Below, one piece after another: positions 54,954 through 64,000 of a stretch of 64,000 nt of DNA; position 1 is the first letter of the stretch; each line of letters opens with the position of its first letter. A program made the position numbers and the translations under genes. This stretch comes from Xiphydria camelus (lineage: Eukaryota; Arthropoda; Insecta; Hymenoptera; Xiphydriidae), in contig OY783191.1 in NCBI GenBank assembly GCA_963678675.1, positions 22,215,299 to 22,279,298 on the forward strand, in the 5' to 3' direction. The notes beneath the pieces were generated by a model. The model had not been told where the DNA came from. It was given only the letters and a program-made list of their open reading frames with translations, and searched no databases.

Positions 54954-56887
54954 CTAAGCACAGATCACATATGAAAAATAACTTGCTTCATCGTCTGTTA
55001 CACCGCAAGCTTCGTGGACCCATCCCTGGCAAGAATTGCATCGAATCCACTGTTCACCAGGTTTGCTGCTTCGAAAATCTACTTCACAATAAAAGCACAC
55101 AGGATTTTTTTCGTCGTCAATGTTTTCTTTGGCCATGCTTATTTTTTTGGTATTTTTGCCTTTGGTCTTGTTTTTCTCAATCACATCTTTTTGGTCTCTA
55201 GTCTTGTTTGTTGCTTCATCAGTCTTCTTTTCAGTCGCGCTATTTTTGTGTGGATTGGAGATTTTCTTTACTGATTTTACCTTCGATAGTCCCTTTCCTT
55301 TCAAAGATGGCAATTTACTGGTTGGCACTTGACGTCGCTTGGCCTCTATCCTGGCATTCAATTCATCCTTATAAGGTGTGCTTGTTAAGATGGCAGCTTT
55401 TCCTCTGTTTGCATTTTTCGTAGGCCTTCTTGTTTGTGCTTTAGGGTATGGTTGAATCATTTGTGGTGAAACACTATCTTGAAGAAGAATGGCCAGAGGT
55501 CTTTCATCATTACTGGAGAAACTGTCATCTGACTCAAGAGGACGAGCTGATTTTGATGGCGGCAGCAGCGTGTGGGCCGAATATGAAGTTGATGGAGGTG
55601 GTGTTTGGTGCCTGATTGGATATGGTGGCCCTCTTTCTGGCAAGCCTTCTTCCTTTGAAGGTGATTCATTTTCTGTCTGATCAGTGGGATCAGCAGCTAA
55701 AAACATATCGTCAGGGAACACGTGGCGATTAACGGGAAATAAGCCGGCTTTTCAAAACCATGAATTGCATTATTGGGTGTTGCTGCCCTTAAGAAGGCCT
55801 TTCCAAATAATCTTCCAATTTGGTAAATTGTGACCACTCGACCTGGATTGTTCCTTAGAAATGTTTCAACTTCTTGACTGTAGAATGTCGATAGAGGTGC
55901 CATAAAAGAAACGTCAAGTGGTTGCATGCGGTGACTGCAATGCGGTGGTAAGCACAATAATGTTACACCGTGATCCCTGGCATGGTCTATAACGGTTATG
56001 TTTTGCGTATGAGTTTTATGGCCGTCCATTATAAGCAACGACGGATTTTCTTTGGGCGCATTGGTAGATTGTAGAAAATGAATGAACCACTTTTCGAAGA
56101 GGTTCAATTGCATCCAACCAGAAGGATGGCAGGCAACTATGGATTCGGGGGGTAGCCCAATCGAAAACTCTTCCTTTACACGAACTCGAATAACCATGGG
56201 TGGAACATACGTCCCTGCAGCACTCATGCATATTACCGCAGTGCATAGTGTTCCCCGTTCTGCTGAGGTTAACGTCCCTACTTGCTTTCTACCTTTCATG
56301 GCAATCACCTTGGATGGACGCCCCTGCACAGTTGTTAGGCCCGTCTCATCGACGTTGAATATTCTAGATGGTGTGTACGCGAATCTATCTTGCAGAGGCT
56401 CCAATAAATCAAAAAATTTGGCTACAGCAGTTTTATTGAAGCCCCTAGCGCGAGCTGCCGAAGTTGCTTCAGGCCTCCTCAGAGAAAGGTGATTTCTTTT
56501 CATAAATGATCGGAGCCAAACCCAGCCAGATATTTTTTTATTTTTATTAAAATAGTGTTTCAAATTGTTCCTTTCCGCTAACTGGAACGCCAACCTACGC
56601 ACATCTGTAGACGTTAATCCAAAAAGCATGCTCTCCATAGTTTTTACGTAGTCAACTAGTTGTTTTTCCATTTGGCGTGAAAAAGTTCGTTGTCTATTTC
56701 CCAAGCCTTTTAAATGCCCGGTAATGCTTTTATTCAAGTTTTTCACTCTCCGCTCAAGGGTGCTTTTTGGTACCGAAAAAAAATTTGCCGCTTTTAAGTA
56801 ACCATATTTGCCACTTGAAACCGATCTAATTGCTTTTGCCATTGCTTCCTCGGACCAAGACTGACGAGTTGTCTTTCGAGGTGCCAT
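54954..56887 (-). pseudogene. Pogo/Tigger-type transposase with PHD-like finger, one frameshift
   Basis: This is a cut-and-paste transposase of the pogo branch of Tc1/mariner. The start MAPRKTTRQSW at 56,887 opens an HTH_psq-type domain (EEAMAKAIRSVSSGKYGYLK, KSTLERRVK). The frame extends upstream to 57,019 but lies behind an acceptor (TTTCAG) and lacks homology there. A CENP-B-type second helix domain follows (residues about 90-150, FGLTSTDVRRLAFQLAE, WVWLRSFMKRN). Catalytic blocks, counted from this Met: IFNVDETGLTT (Asp180), SLLIMDGHKTHT (Asp288), HCSHRMQPLDVSF (Asp325), giving a DDD triad with 36 residues between the last two. The C-terminal third is Ser/Lys-rich and ends in CFYCEVDF, CNSC, WVHEAC, a PHD-like zinc finger. 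A single missing base near 55,735, in the sequence after GFEKPAYFP, shifts the frame into FPDDMFLAADPTDQ. The product is otherwise uninterrupted, about 644 residues. A sequencing error remains possible. Confidence 0.88.
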
Positions 56888-57303
56888 ATTTGCTAAGATT
56901 AACTTGATTCTGAAATGAAAAAAAATACTAACAATGTTCACCGCAATCACAATCAAATTAAAACAGAAAACAATCATATTTGTGTTTCTAAAATGGGATA
57001 CATCCCGTTTTAGAATCACACGCTGTGTCCCATTTTATCAACACGTCAACATGTAACCAAACATAGCGTGCACGTTTTCCGCTTAAAAGCATAACCTTAA
57101 AATTTCATACGTAAAATGGTCGTTTATGTTCTAGCAACAGGTAAAAAAATTATCACTGTCATCTCATTGGCCATAAAAGCAAAAAGCTTGTGTTTGCAGA
57201 TCTATATTTTTACAAGAAATATATTAAAAACTGAAAAACTCACCTAGCGGCGTTGCATCAAGCGCGAATGTGGCCAAACTGCTGCAGGTTATTCATACAC
57301 TAA

Positions 57304-57443
57304 GGGCCGATATTACAATGTCAGGTTAAACCGAAGGTTACAGGTTACCGCTGGTTTTGGTATATTTCGTGTCACACGAACATATACCAAAAACAGCGGT
57401 AACCTGTAACCTTCGGTTTAAACTGACATTGTAATATCAGCCC
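57304..57443. mobile_element. Harbinger-type MITE with GGGCCGATATTACAATGTCA ends
   Basis: GGGCCGATATTACAATGTCA at the left pairs with TGACATTGTAATATCAGCCC at the right. TAA flanks both sides (57,301-57,303 and 57,444-57,446). The loop shares TATTTCGTGTCACAC with the MITE at 20.8 kb. It is inserted in the 5' untranslated part of the pogo element and is thus younger than it. Confidence 0.88.
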
Positions 57444-57552
57444 TAATAGGAAGTATTAGGTCAATTGCATAACAGATGGCGCTGCATGTTCTACAAAATA
57501 ATTAGGGTATCCCGTTTTACCATAGTATCCCATTTTAGGTAACTTTACCCTA

Positions 57553-58175
57553 CTTTCTCGATGAATATACAATATATATAAAATACAATACATATTCAAG
57601 TTCCAACTGCTCTTCATCAATGAGTAGAAAAATTTCTTGACACATGAATTTTTACTTCAACTAAATATATATACGTTGGTACAAAAATTCTTGGCCGACA
57701 CATAATTAATTTAACAAGGAATTTCTCTCGGTTAATTTCGAAATTTAATTTTACTGAAAATTTCAACACTTTTACAAATATAATATTGAATAATTGACAA
57801 ATTAGAGGCTACATCGACAATTACTAACATGAGCGAGAGACTCCGTATATATTTTGGGAATACATCTTTAATGTGCATAACCTCAATTTCTTCCAAACGA
57901 TTACTCAAGTACGTAATCAAGTCACCTTTGACCCTGACTTGATGAAGTCGTACTTATTCGCTTACTTATTCACAAATAAGTACGCCTTAAAAGACTATGA
58001 ATACATGGATACTGCGTGCATATTTAAGGCCTTGCTTGTTACAAATAAGCCGGGACTATGAATAAGCAAAACTGCAATAAGGTAGGCGTCCAAATAAGTC
58101 AGACTTCGTGAAGTCGAACTTATTTACGTCGACTCAAGTAAGAACCAAGTTTCGACTATGAAACGAGAGGTAGAC
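57553..58175. other. Spacer with a MITE-like remnant at 57,880-58,160
   Basis: TGACTTGATGAAGTCGTACT (57,938) and GTCAGACTTCGTGAAGTCGA (58,098), with repeated TATTCACAAATAAGT and CTTATTTACGTCGACT sequence, suggest a palindromic remnant related to 53,409-53,900. No gene. Confidence 0.45.
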
Positions 58176-58178
58176 TTA

Positions 58179-59153
58179 GGCCGGCCGCACACTGGACGCG
58201 TTTTCGTACGAATTTTACTCGTGCGAGCACGTACGGATACGCACGAATGATCCCGATCTTCCGTATACTATGGGAGTGCGCAGACTGTGGGCGCGAATTA
58301 GTCGTACGTATACGTTCGTGTAGTTCCGTCGTCCGAATACAATCCGAACTTGTTGGGATTTCAAAACACTTTCGTGCGTTGAAATGGATGTACAAGACTG
58401 TATGAACCCGTGCCATTTGGTGCGCATCCCGAATGCCTCCACCGATTTCTTCCACTTATCCTTGACGCAAAGTATTTTCACTAACAATAAATCTATTTTC
58501 TCCCCTCCACTCTGCACTGGAAATACTTTTCCGGTTTCCTAAAAATCCTCAGTTCTTGACAAGTCGACATCCCGGATAGTACGATTCTCGGAACCCAACA
58601 ACACTTTCGTGCGTTGAAATGAATGTCGAAAAATTAGTGAATTTGGTTTACGGACACAAATGTTTGAATAAAGGTCTGAATAAAATAAGTATATTTTTTA
58701 CTTCCTTACCTCAACGTTACAATTAATCGTTCTTCAGGTGATATTGTGTCGCGAAAGTTACTGTATTTAGTCAGGTTAGGTCGTACAATGTTTAGAATAT
58801 ATTCAAAAGTTTCTTTCTTCATGCGTAGATAACCATGAAACAGCATGTGGTTATTATATAAGTCTTCCATAATATGATGAAATTCACCGAATTCAACTCT
58901 TTTTAAATATACATATTTCACGCACCCATATGGTTCTATGATAGCGACGACGCTGCCGCAGTCTCCGAGTTAGAAGAGAATTATCTTGAAGATATAGATT
59001 CATTGCGCTCCAAAGAGGACTTTACGAATGCGACATCACCGGAATACTGCCTATTTGACGGAGAAAAACGTACTCGGTGTGTGCACTCTGTTCGTACGAC
59101 CAGTATCGTACGTTTACGTACGATACAAATTCGTGTCCAAAGTGCGGCCGGCC
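58179..59153. mobile_element. PIF/Harbinger element, internally deleted, TTA duplication
   Basis: The left end GGCCGGCCGCACACTGGAC and the right end GTCCAAAGTGCGGCCGGCC are inverted partners. TTA is on both sides (58,176-58,178 and 59,154-59,156), the hallmark 3 bp target of this superfamily. Subterminal CGTACG-rich sequence appears at both sides. The 975 bp element keeps only the N-terminal transposase exon. Confidence 0.9.
58714..58921 (-). pseudogene. Harbinger transposase N-terminal exon
   Basis: The minus strand reads RVEFGEFHHIMEDLYNNH, FHGYLRMKKETFEYIL and ISPEERLIVTLR, then a GTAAGG donor. This is the conserved N-terminal region of Harbinger nucleases. The upstream sequence RRYHRTIWVRE, typical of the protein's start, is present in another frame at about 58,935-58,970, so there is an indel. 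The exon with the catalytic triad is missing from the element. The frames at 58,156-58,517 are not recognisable as partner protein. Confidence 0.8.
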
Positions 59154-59156
59154 TTA

Positions 59157-60942
59157 AGGAGGGTCCTCCGTTGAATTTAAGGGTAAGGAGTGGGAGTAAA
59201 CTTCAAAGGTGCAGACAGTCAACTGCAACTTGTAGAAACAGAATTTTAACTTTAAAAAATGCAATGATTCTTACGGAAAACCTTGCTTATGTATAAGTAG
59301 CGAATATGAATATGGGTCTAAATCCCTACATCATTCTTGGCTCAATGCCTTTTCACGTTTTTACAAAAGTCATATTTTTTAAAGGTTTTACGGGCGAAAG
59401 TGCATAACAATATGATATATGAGGTCTTAAATAAATATAGTGAATGCAGAGACACATACATACATGCGCGTGTGCATAATCAGCTTCTGAAGAAGCAATA
59501 AGCAAAGAAAGATCAACAATCAATCAATCTCTCCCACCCTCCCACCTCTCTCTCTCCCCCTCTATATTACTCCCCCCTCCCTTTCTAGCCCTCTCCACCA
59601 CCTCTCTCTCCCTCTTATTGTATTCTCATGCTTATTTTTATTTTTACTCTTATTTTATACCTTTTCTGTTATGAATCTTTATTCTTTTTGTTCTGGTATG
59701 GACTTGTATGCTCTTAGGAGATTCATCTTAGAGCATACGTGTCTTCCTTTTTTCTCTCCATCCCTCTCCCTCTTCCACTTCTTTTTACTAAAATTGTCGA
59801 ATAGACAAGATTTTTGAGAAAACTTAAAATGTAATTCTAGCTTTGTTAACTGACATTCTTTATTGCACTTTTTATAATGCTAAAGTCAAGTGACCTGCAA
59901 TTCACTTGCCCCTTAAACCTCTATACCGACTATGTGACAGTCTTGTAAGATTACGAAAATTACAGGAATTTCTAAGAAAAAATGTTACACAATTTATCAT
60001 AGAAAAATTATTCGAGTAGAGCAAAAAGAGCAATAGGCAGACTCCTTCAATTTTGAATACGAATTTGTAAGAAGGCCAACAAATTCATTATAGCATTTTG
60101 TTATTTGAGGTAAAGACCACAACTTTTGATATGTAGCAAAATATAAAGCACTTACCTAGAACTCAAACGAAATTTATCGACTTAAAATTTATAGCAAGAC
60201 TAACGTGTGTTCAAAACGCTGACAAACCCGCCATTACATTGTTTACAAAGTGACCATGTCTCTGAATGGATGACCGGAAAGAACAAGAATGTGGCTACAT
60301 GCTCAATTTTTTTCAGATTTTAAAAAGGGGCGAGACCCGAAAAACAGGCATTCGAAGAATTATTTGTTTAAAAAAAGGCCCTATTAATTTTTTGACGTTT
60401 CTTATTTATCCTACAAAATTTAAGCATTTCCGCGTGAGTGTACCAAATTTCGTTAAGCTGCGAATTTTCCTTTTAACGCTATAACTAATTGAATCCAATC
60501 GACTCGAAAACTTTAAAATGTAATAACTTTTATATTTTTCAAAATTTTCAAAAACTGTTTGGCATATGTATTTGTAAAATGTAGGTAATTAACAACAGCA
60601 TATTCTAATTTAAAGAAAATTGAAATTCTGCTTCAAAAAGTACCTACCTAATAGATCTGGTATGGAATGACCTATTTACTTATATTTTTTGCTAGAACTG
60701 AGAATTTGACTTTTAATATCTTCAATAATGAAAATTAATTTGCTCTCTCTCTTTAGAAGTATAAAATCTATATATTTCATTGATGCTTCTGCAATATCGT
60801 CCAACTGACTTCTGATTTTACACGTCCCCCGTGTGCAACGAAAACGCAGTTTCAACCTCTATTGTACTCGGGCCATGGGAGGGCGTGTTAAACCCTATAT
60901 AGCGTCACGTTGCAGCGTCATAGATTTCGTCAATAACCGTCG
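59157..60942. other. Region without a recognised gene
   Basis: Holds C- and CT-rich simple sequence at 59,525-59,620 and 59,745-59,785 and a short hairpin GTATGCTCT...AGAGCATAC at about 59,707-59,739. No gene is supported. Confidence 0.45.
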
Positions 60943-61607
60943 CACAGTGGGGCCAAATGCAGGAAAAGCTGGCCAAAATTCAAAAATTAAAAATTGCATA
61001 AATATAATTATGTTTATTGGAAGTTGTACTTTAGAGTTTCCTGCATTATATGCAGTAAATAAAAGGGCGGGGAAAGCACGTCACCCTTTGTTAAACTTAT
61101 CGAAAGTTGTATAATTTATAGGCTCCTCGTCGCAGTAAGTTTTGACTGCAAAGAAAGTGGCTGTTAAAAAAGATTATAATTAGTAGTAGTAGTAGTAAGT
61201 AATTAATTTTGTAACGGAGGCTTTGCCCAAAGTTTCTATAATTTCATATTGCAAATTGGAAAGTCGGAACATGTACAACAAGTGGTTAAATATTGAGTAA
61301 AAGTGTCACATATCGTTATAAATATATAGGATGAAAGTTAGGTTCCAAGCCCCGCCAAGCTAAAGTGTTAACGTATTTTGTTACTAAATGAGTTGTATTT
61401 TGAGAATGTTCAAGGAAAGTCTGCGCATATTTGCGCCAATTGAAAATATTAATTATTAAAGATTAAATAGGGACTCTAGTGTGATATCTTAGAAATGAAG
61501 GCGATTTTCGGGAATTGTTTACAAGAAACATCTGCAATGAATTATTTCGAAGTTTTATAGTTATTTTTATCTAACATTGGTAAACAAATTGACCATTATT
61601 TATTTAA

Positions 61608-61994
61608 CAATTTGTCGACAACAAGTACGACTTACGCTGGTTAAGTTCAAATGAGAGGATTAACGTTGCTAGTGCTTTATTGCCTATTGGACAACTAAGC
61701 GAAGAAGCCCAAGAAGCTAGTAATAAAGTTTTTAAAATGTACCGAAACAATTTCACCAGAAAGATGTCTCGAGAAAAAACGAACCGCGATGTTCTCAATC
61801 GTTTGTTAATTGCATCCGATCCGTACATTTCCAGCCTGGAAGAAGTACACGTAACCAAAAAGGCATTCAATAAAGAAGTTTTAGAAATTTTATTGCCTCC
61901 AATAGTGCATGAATCTTCGGAAAATGATTCGGGTGATCCCAATTCAGATTCTTCGGGAAATGAGTCAGGTGATTCCAGTTCTGATCCTAACTAA
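61608..61994 (+). pseudogene. Transposase C-terminal fragment of an unnamed insect family
   Basis: The frame reads DLRWLSSNERINVASALLPI, GQLSEEAQEASNKVFKMYRN, FTRKMSREKTNRDVLNRLL and SDPYISSLEE, then an acidic Ser/Asp/Gly tail. I recognise the LPIGQLSEEAQEASNK and SDPYISSL blocks as the C-terminus of a multi-copy transposon protein of insects whose superfamily I cannot name with certainty. A TAA directly upstream (61,605-61,607) and the absence of the rest show that it is a truncated remnant. It sits centrally between the CACAGTGGGGCCAAA ends and is probably the original occupant of that element. Confidence 0.6.
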
Positions 61995-62159
61995 ATGAGT
62001 AATGTTTAACTTTATGTATTATATATTCTTCTATTATATAAAATAGTTTTCGAATAAATGCGTGGACAGAAACCCCGGTGCCCTCTGGATCGGATGCGCG
62101 AAGCACTGACAGAGGTTATGGGAGAAAGAGGAGGAGAAAGAGATGACGACTGGATGAGG

Positions 62160-62290
62160 AGGAGGATTGATGGAGGAAGAGGAGGAGGAGGAGGAGGAGG
62201 AGGAGGAGGAGGAGGAGGAGGAGGAGGAGGAGGAGGAAAGGGAGGTGATGGTGGTGGAAAAGGATTGGCGGAGGAGGAGGAGGTTGCCCC
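62160..62290. repeat. (GGA)n microsatellite
   Basis: Long GGA/GAG tract. The poly-Gly frame across it is a translation artefact. Confidence 0.95.
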
Positions 62291-62395
62291 TCCGGGGGTT
62301 AGGGAGCGAAGCTCCCAGGCGAGCGGAGCCCCCTAGTTCTTTATAAATTAATAATTTCTAATAAAAAGTGTTTTTTTTACCATTAGATTTCGTGG

Positions 62396-62461
62396 GTCGA
62401 ATATTATATTGTTCTATCAGCATTGCTAAGTACATGCTGATAGAACAATATAATATTCGAC
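62396..62461. repeat. Perfect hairpin, 27 bp stem
   Basis: GTCGAATATTATATTGTTCT continuing to ATCAGCA pairs perfectly with the inverted copy at 62,435-62,461 over a 12 nt loop. Confidence 0.95.
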
Positions 62462-62524
62462 GCACGATTTGCTACGAACCATTGAAATAATTTTTGCCAA
62501 CTTTACCTGCACTTGACCCATAAT

Positions 62525-62845
62525 GTTTTTCGAAATTTCGACTTCGGATTCGTAATCGGCGACCCGAAAAACCCCCGAGTACTCAATTTCACCCAGATTC
62601 GATTAAATTTTGAGAAACCTTTCCGCCATATTGGATCCGCCATATTGTTTTTCGAACTTTCGACTTTGGATTCGTAATCAGCGACCCCAAAAACCCCCGA
62701 GTACTCAATTTCACCCAGATTCGATTAAATTTTGAGAAATCGTTCCGCCATATTGGATCCGCCATATTGTTTTTCGAATTTTCGACTTTGGATTCGTAAT
62801 CAGCGACCCCAAAAACCCCCGAGTACTCAATTTCACCTCGATTAA
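62525..62845. repeat. Tandem repeat, about 122 bp x 2.6
   Basis: Units contain GGATTCGTAATCAGCGACCC, CCCCCGAGTACTCAATTTCA, CCAGATTCGATTAAATTTTG and CCGCCATATTGGATCCGCCA. They start near 62,525, 62,648 and 62,769. The last is partial. Confidence 0.9.
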
Positions 62846-63055
62846 TACACTTTTTGAATTTTGGCCAAGAAAACCAGTCTTTGGCCCCACTGTGCGTCGC
62901 CCGTCTGTCTGGTCTGTATTTTTACACGCTGGACGATAAATGCGCACCGTCGATGGGTATTGTTTACCGTGCATCGTAAAAACAGTTTTACAGGGTAGAA
63001 GATCGCTGGCTAACCAGGACCATCGAGATTTTCCAACTGCGAATCCTGACGACTA

Positions 63056-63402
63056 ATACCGTATATCCCACTCTGTACGGGCCAGTTTGAAAGTTACCTT
63101 CAGGGAGGCTTCGTCGGTAATCGAAACATTTAATACCGGTAGAAGTCGAGTCGGTAGTTAGAGTTGGTGTCAATTCGGGAGATCGAAGCGTCTAACCTCG
63201 AAATTATAAATTTGTGAATAATGGTGAGTAATTTCCATTATTCACAAATTCATAATTTCGAAGTTAGACGCTTCGATCACCCGAATTGACACCAACTCTA
63301 ACTACCGACTAGACTTCTACCGGTATTAAATGACTCAAGTACCGACCAAGCCTCCCCGAAGGTAACTTCAAACTGGCCCGTACAGAGTGGGACATACGGT
63401 AT
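63056..63402. mobile_element. Fold-back element, relative of 8,586-8,967
   Basis: ATACCGTATATCCCACTCTG at the left is matched inverted at the right, arms about 165 bp. The centre AATTTGTGAATAATGGTGAG with its inverted copy, plus the CGAATTGACA and CGCTTCGATC blocks, are shared with the 8.6 kb element. Confidence 0.85.
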
Positions 63403-64000
63403 ATCAACTCGAAATCCGACAATGCGAATCGAGGGTTATTTCGGGGGGCCATCTCTTTAATATTTTACGTGAGAAGAAGGCCCCTTGTTTAAATATGTAT
63501 TAACAACTCATTATATAGGCTCTAAATTTAAATAATGTGAGAATCACTCTGAGTACAGTGACTTCATATTGTCAGTGGACTCATATTGAAATTATTTATA
63601 ATTAAAACAACCCCTCTCCCCTCTCCCAACAAAAAACAAACAGAAAATAAAAAATCTTATGCAATTAACAATAGTAAATTGTTCTGTAATAAATTATACA
63701 ATCGCGAACTGTTCTGTAATTATATCCATTTGATTAATTCATAAAACAAAATTCCCGTAATTGAGAAAATTTACTGATAAATATATATAATTTACTGATA
63801 TGAAAATATTTATTTTTAATTTACCTAAGGCTAATGTTTTCTTTAACGGAAGATCTCAATTTATTCACTGATAAAATTAAACCCTATCGAATTATTGTTT
63901 TCCATTGAAATATTTATCATGTTAACACCGGACCAAACAATATAAATGCCTTCTTTCCGACACTCATCCATCCGATCAAGAAGCCGCGTCACGGTTTCGT
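63403..64000. other. AT-rich end of the window
   Basis: Nothing recognised. Confidence 0.5.

Larger units (their letters stand above)
54710..57550. mobile_element. Pogo-type transposon, nearly complete
   Basis: The left end GGGGAAGGTTACCTAAAATG (54,710) and the right end CATTTTAGGTAACTTTACCC (to 57,550) are inverted partners with two differences. TA lies on both sides (54,708-54,709 and 57,551-57,552). AAATGGGAT motifs recur near both ends, as binding sites would. The element carries one transposase gene on the minus strand and a later MITE at 57,304-57,443. Confidence 0.88.
60943..62894. mobile_element. Transposon with CACAGTGGGGCCAAA ends
   Basis: The left end CACAGTGGGGCCAAA (60,943) and the right end TTTGGCCCCACTGTG (to 62,894) are inverted copies. 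A second matching pair lies inside: CTGGCCAAAATTCAAAAA (about 60,970) and TTTTTGAATTTTGGCCA (about 62,850). CGTCG flanks both sides (60,938-60,942 and 62,895-62,899). The interior contains a transposase C-terminal fragment, a (GGA)n tract, a hairpin and a 122 bp tandem array. Confidence 0.75.

Noticed and set aside
58156..58517. Minus-strand frames that could be a Harbinger partner protein
   Set aside because: No MADF or Myb motif is readable. They lie in the subterminal CGTACG-rich part of the element.
62058..62336. Gly-rich protein on the plus strand
   Set aside because: It is mostly a (GGA)n tract without family signature.

Overview
The window reads as nuclear DNA of an insect, most likely a hymenopteran such as an ant or wasp. 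It is AT-rich with scattered GC-rich islands, has GT-AG introns, and holds a dense mix of decayed DNA transposons: PIF/Harbinger, pogo, mariner, Mutator-like and TTAA-type families that are abundant in such genomes. I found no gene that I can assign to ordinary host metabolism or development, no tRNA or rRNA, no CRISPR, no bacterial features and no recognisable virus-derived gene. Species assignment is inference only.

Layout. 0-4.3 kb: a PIF/Harbinger transposase with one nonsense codon and a fragment of its partner ORF inside the intron, then an inverted-repeat element carrying a nested TTAA-type MITE. 6.5-10.3 kb: several hairpin elements and MITEs. 12.0-14.3 kb: the only long intact reading frame, a 786-residue single-exon protein that looks like an undescribed RNase H-fold transposase or a gene derived from one. 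15.0-16.05 kb: a decayed mariner. 16.3-21.0 kb: two matching inverted arms that enclose a Mutator-like element and other MITEs. 22.3-24.0 kb: a Tc1/mariner-type MITE and a three-layer hairpin element. 25.3-29.2 kb: successive fold-back elements ending in a 1.6 kb palindrome, then an inverted copy of a repeat also seen at 7.7 kb. 29.2-30.8 kb: a second Harbinger remnant with a MADF-BESS partner gene broken by a homopolymer frameshift. 36.2-43.3 kb: a large inverted-repeat element, a four-level nest of transposons, a 2 kb palindrome and an array of modules in alternating orientation. 45.9-48.4 kb: an element with about 310 bp terminal inverted repeats and a broken multi-copy protein gene. 54.7-57.6 kb: a nearly complete pogo-type element encoding a transposase with a PHD-like zinc finger. 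58.2-59.2 kb: a third Harbinger with a clear TTA duplication. 60.9-62.9 kb: an element with CACAGTGGGGCCAAA ends and a transposase C-terminal fragment.

How it works together. This is a transposon graveyard rather than a pathway. Nesting gives relative ages: in the 2 kb palindrome and in the 16.3/21.0 kb arm pair, a Harbinger-type MITE sits in one arm only, so the opposite arm preserves the empty site. The best candidate for something new and still functional is the intact 786-residue ORF at 11,966-14,326.
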